64,000 nt of DNA from Pseudomonadota bacterium (GTDB lineage: Bacteria; Pseudomonadota; Gammaproteobacteria; CALCKW01), in assembly GCA_039196715.1 (NCBI GenBank), contig JBCCUP010000013.1, positions 1-64,000 on the forward strand. The letters are read 5' to 3'. Under the pieces are notes generated by a model. That model ran no database searches. It was given only the letters and a program-made list of their open reading frames with translations, and was not told the origin of the DNA. Made by a program: the position numbers and the translations under genes. Below, piece after piece: positions 61,473 to 64,000 of the stretch. Each line of letters starts with the position of its first letter. The first letter of the stretch is position 1.

Positions 61473-63095
61473 ATGACAACGGTGGACAAGGACTGGTGGC
61501 GTGGCGCCGTGATCTACCAGATCTACCCGCGAAGCTACCAGGACAGCACCGGCGACGGCACCGGCGACCTCAACGGCATCACCGCGCGGCTGCCCTACAT
61601 CGCCTCGCTGAACGTCGACGCCATCTGGATCTCGCCGTTCTTCACCTCACCGATGAAGGACTTCGGCTACGACGTCAGCGACTACTGCGACGTCGATCCG
61701 ATGTTTGGCACGCTCGCCGATTTCGACCGGCTGATCGAGACGGCCCACGGACTCGGCCTCAAGGTCATGATCGACCAGGTGCTGAGCCACTCGTCGGACG
61801 CGCACCCGTGGTTTGCCGAGAGCCGGGCGTCGCGCGACAACCCGCGCAGCGACTGGTACGTCTGGGCCGATGCCAAGCCCGACGGCACGCCGCCGAACAA
61901 CTGGCTGTCGATCTTCGGCGGGTCCGCCTGGCAGTGGGACACCCGCCGTGAGCAGTACTACCTGCACAATTTCCTCGTCAGCCAACCCGACCTCAACCTG
62001 CACAACCCCGTTGTGCAGGACGCACTGCTCGACACCTGTCGCTTCTGGCTCGACCGCGGCGTCGACGGCTTCCGCCTCGACACGATCAACTTCTACTTCG
62101 CCGACAAGGCGCTGCGCGACAACCCGGCGCTGCCGCCGGCCGAACGCGACGACCAGATCGCACCGCGCGTGAACCCCTACAACCACCAGCGCCACGTCCA
62201 CTCCAAGAACCAGCCCGAGAACATTGCTTTCATCGAGCGCTTCCGTGCGCTGCTCGACGAGTACCCCGCCGCCACCAGCGTCGGTGAAGTCGGCGACGCC
62301 CAGATCGGCCTCGAGCTCATGCAGGAGTACACCGAGGGCGACGCGCGGGCACACATGTGTTACTCGTTCGAGTTCCTCTCAAGCCAGGTGCTCGACGCGC
62401 CACGCTTGCAACAAATCTTCGAGCGCATGGCCGCGGTCGACCGCGGCGGCTGGGCCTGCTGGGCGCTGAGCAACCACGACATCCCGCGCCACGCCTCGCG
62501 CTGGGCGCTGAGCGACGCCGCCCAACGGCAATACCTCAACCTGCTCGTCTGCCTGCGCGGCACCGTCTGCCTCTACCAGGGCGAGGAGCTCGGCCTGCCC
62601 GAAGCCGACGTCGCCTTCGAAGACCTGCAAGACCCCTACGGCATCGCCTTCTGGCCCGAGTTCAAGGGCCGCGACGGCTGCCGCACGCCGATGGTGTGGG
62701 ACGCCAGCGCGCCGAGCGGCGGCTTCACCACAGGCAAACCGTGGCTGCCAGTGTCACCCGATCACCTGCCGCGTGCCGTCTCGGCGCAGGAGACACAAAA
62801 CGACTCGCTGCTACACCACTACCGCGAGACACTGGCGTTCCGGCGCGCGCAACCCGCGCTGTTCAAGGGCGTACAGAGCGACATCGCGGTGACTGATACC
62901 GTCGCCCACTTCACGCGCGAGCACGACGGCCAGACACTCTGGTGCGCGCTCAACCTCGGCGCCGAGGCCGTTGTGGTCCCCGTCCCCACAGGCCAGTGGA
63001 CGCCGCTGACCGGCCTGCCGGACGCCGCCACCGAACTGGCTGAGACGGTCACGTTGGCGGGGTACCAGACCGTCGTCGCCGAGCAGGAGGGTTGA
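61473..63095 (+). CDS. aglA: Alpha-glucosidase, GH13 family
   Basis: A 540-residue cytosolic alpha-glucosidase. The catalytic residues are D203 (GFRLDTINFYF), E272 (SVGEVGD) and D336 (SNHDIPRH); the start WWRGAVIYQIYPRSYQDSTGDGTGDL is typical of GH13 oligo-glucosidases. It would hydrolyse the disaccharide brought in by AglEFG-K. No signal peptide. Confidence 0.94.
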   Translation: MTTVDKDWWRGAVIYQIYPRSYQDSTGDGTGDLNGITARLPYIASLNVDAIWISPFFTSPMKDFGYDVSDYCDVDPMFGTLADFDRLIETAHGLGLKVMIDQVLSHSSDAHPWFAESRASRDNPRSDWYVWADAKPDGTPPNNWLSIFGGSAWQWDTRREQYYLHNFLVSQPDLNLHNPVVQDALLDTCRFWLDRGVDGFRLDTINFYFADKALRDNPALPPAERDDQIAPRVNPYNHQRHVHSKNQPENIAFIERFRALLDEYPAATSVGEVGDAQIGLELMQEYTEGDARAHMCYSFEFLSSQVLDAPRLQQIFERMAAVDRGGWACWALSNHDIPRHASRWALSDAAQRQYLNLLVCLRGTVCLYQGEELGLPEADVAFEDLQDPYGIAFWPEFKGRDGCRTPMVWDASAPSGGFTTGKPWLPVSPDHLPRAVSAQETQNDSLLHHYRETLAFRRAQPALFKGVQSDIAVTDTVAHFTREHDGQTLWCALNLGAEAVVVPVPTGQWTPLTGLPDAATELAETVTLAGYQTVVAEQEG

Positions 63096-63098
63096 GCT

Positions 63099-64000
<902 letters not shown>

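Overview
The window is high-GC bacterial chromosome with no rRNA, tRNA or CRISPR array visible. Gene content points to a heterotrophic proteobacterium, most likely a gammaproteobacterium. The hints are DUF4124 proteins, an OsmC-YcaO fusion, a RAYT transposase with GTGGGAGC-type REP repeats, and a complete polyhydroxybutyrate locus. This placement is inference. Non-ATG starts (GTG, and TTG for phaA) and 1-8 bp overlaps between genes are common.

Region 1 (0-17 kb) is rich in hydrolases and oxidases. Two near-identical zinc-ribbon/class III cyclase/ATPase/TPR regulators (one cut by the window edge) flank a DUF917 protein, downstream of a bicovalent-FAD oxidase. An agmatinase-family hydrolase, a secreted protein of unknown role, RDD, DUF899 and glutaredoxin proteins, a broken isochorismatase-like gene, a cupin, a nitrilase-superfamily amidase, a creatinase-like M24 protein and an MFS transporter follow. 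Two copies of a 144-156 bp MITE-like element lie here; one splits the isochorismatase-like gene and the other sits exactly on a stop codon.

Region 2 (16-26.5 kb) holds an ArsR/SRPBCC pair with a 20-bp palindrome over the start codon, a LysR gene divergent from a PhyH dioxygenase / HD-domain oxygenase / TauD dioxygenase / HEAT operon, an NTF2-like protein, an ADP-ribosylglycohydrolase-like protein, and hmgA-fahA of homogentisate catabolism divergent from a MarR regulator across an 18-bp palindrome.

Region 3 (26.5-38 kb) holds two NIT-domain chemoreceptors, an HxlR/VOC pair, an Lrp regulator with a PLP enzyme, a formylglycine-generating enzyme, the OsmC-YcaO fusion and a DUF1479 oxygenase.

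Region 4 (38-47 kb) is a LacI-controlled glucose/mannose-type ABC importer with an aldo/keto reductase, then a DUF4124 protein, a GlcG-like protein and an SMP-30 lactonase.

Region 5 (47-54.6 kb) is a full PHB cluster: phaP, phaR, phaC, phaA, phaB, phaZ and bdhA, covering granule coat, regulator, synthesis from acetyl-CoA, depolymerisation and hydroxybutyrate oxidation. The phaP promoter carries two TGCA-type dyads. Region 6 (54.6-56.2 kb) is a RAYT gene flanked on both sides by REP/iREP pairs. Region 7 (56-64 kb) has a CHMI isomerase, a small DUF4124 protein, a LysE-type exporter and an aglEFGAK alpha-glucoside locus that runs off the end.
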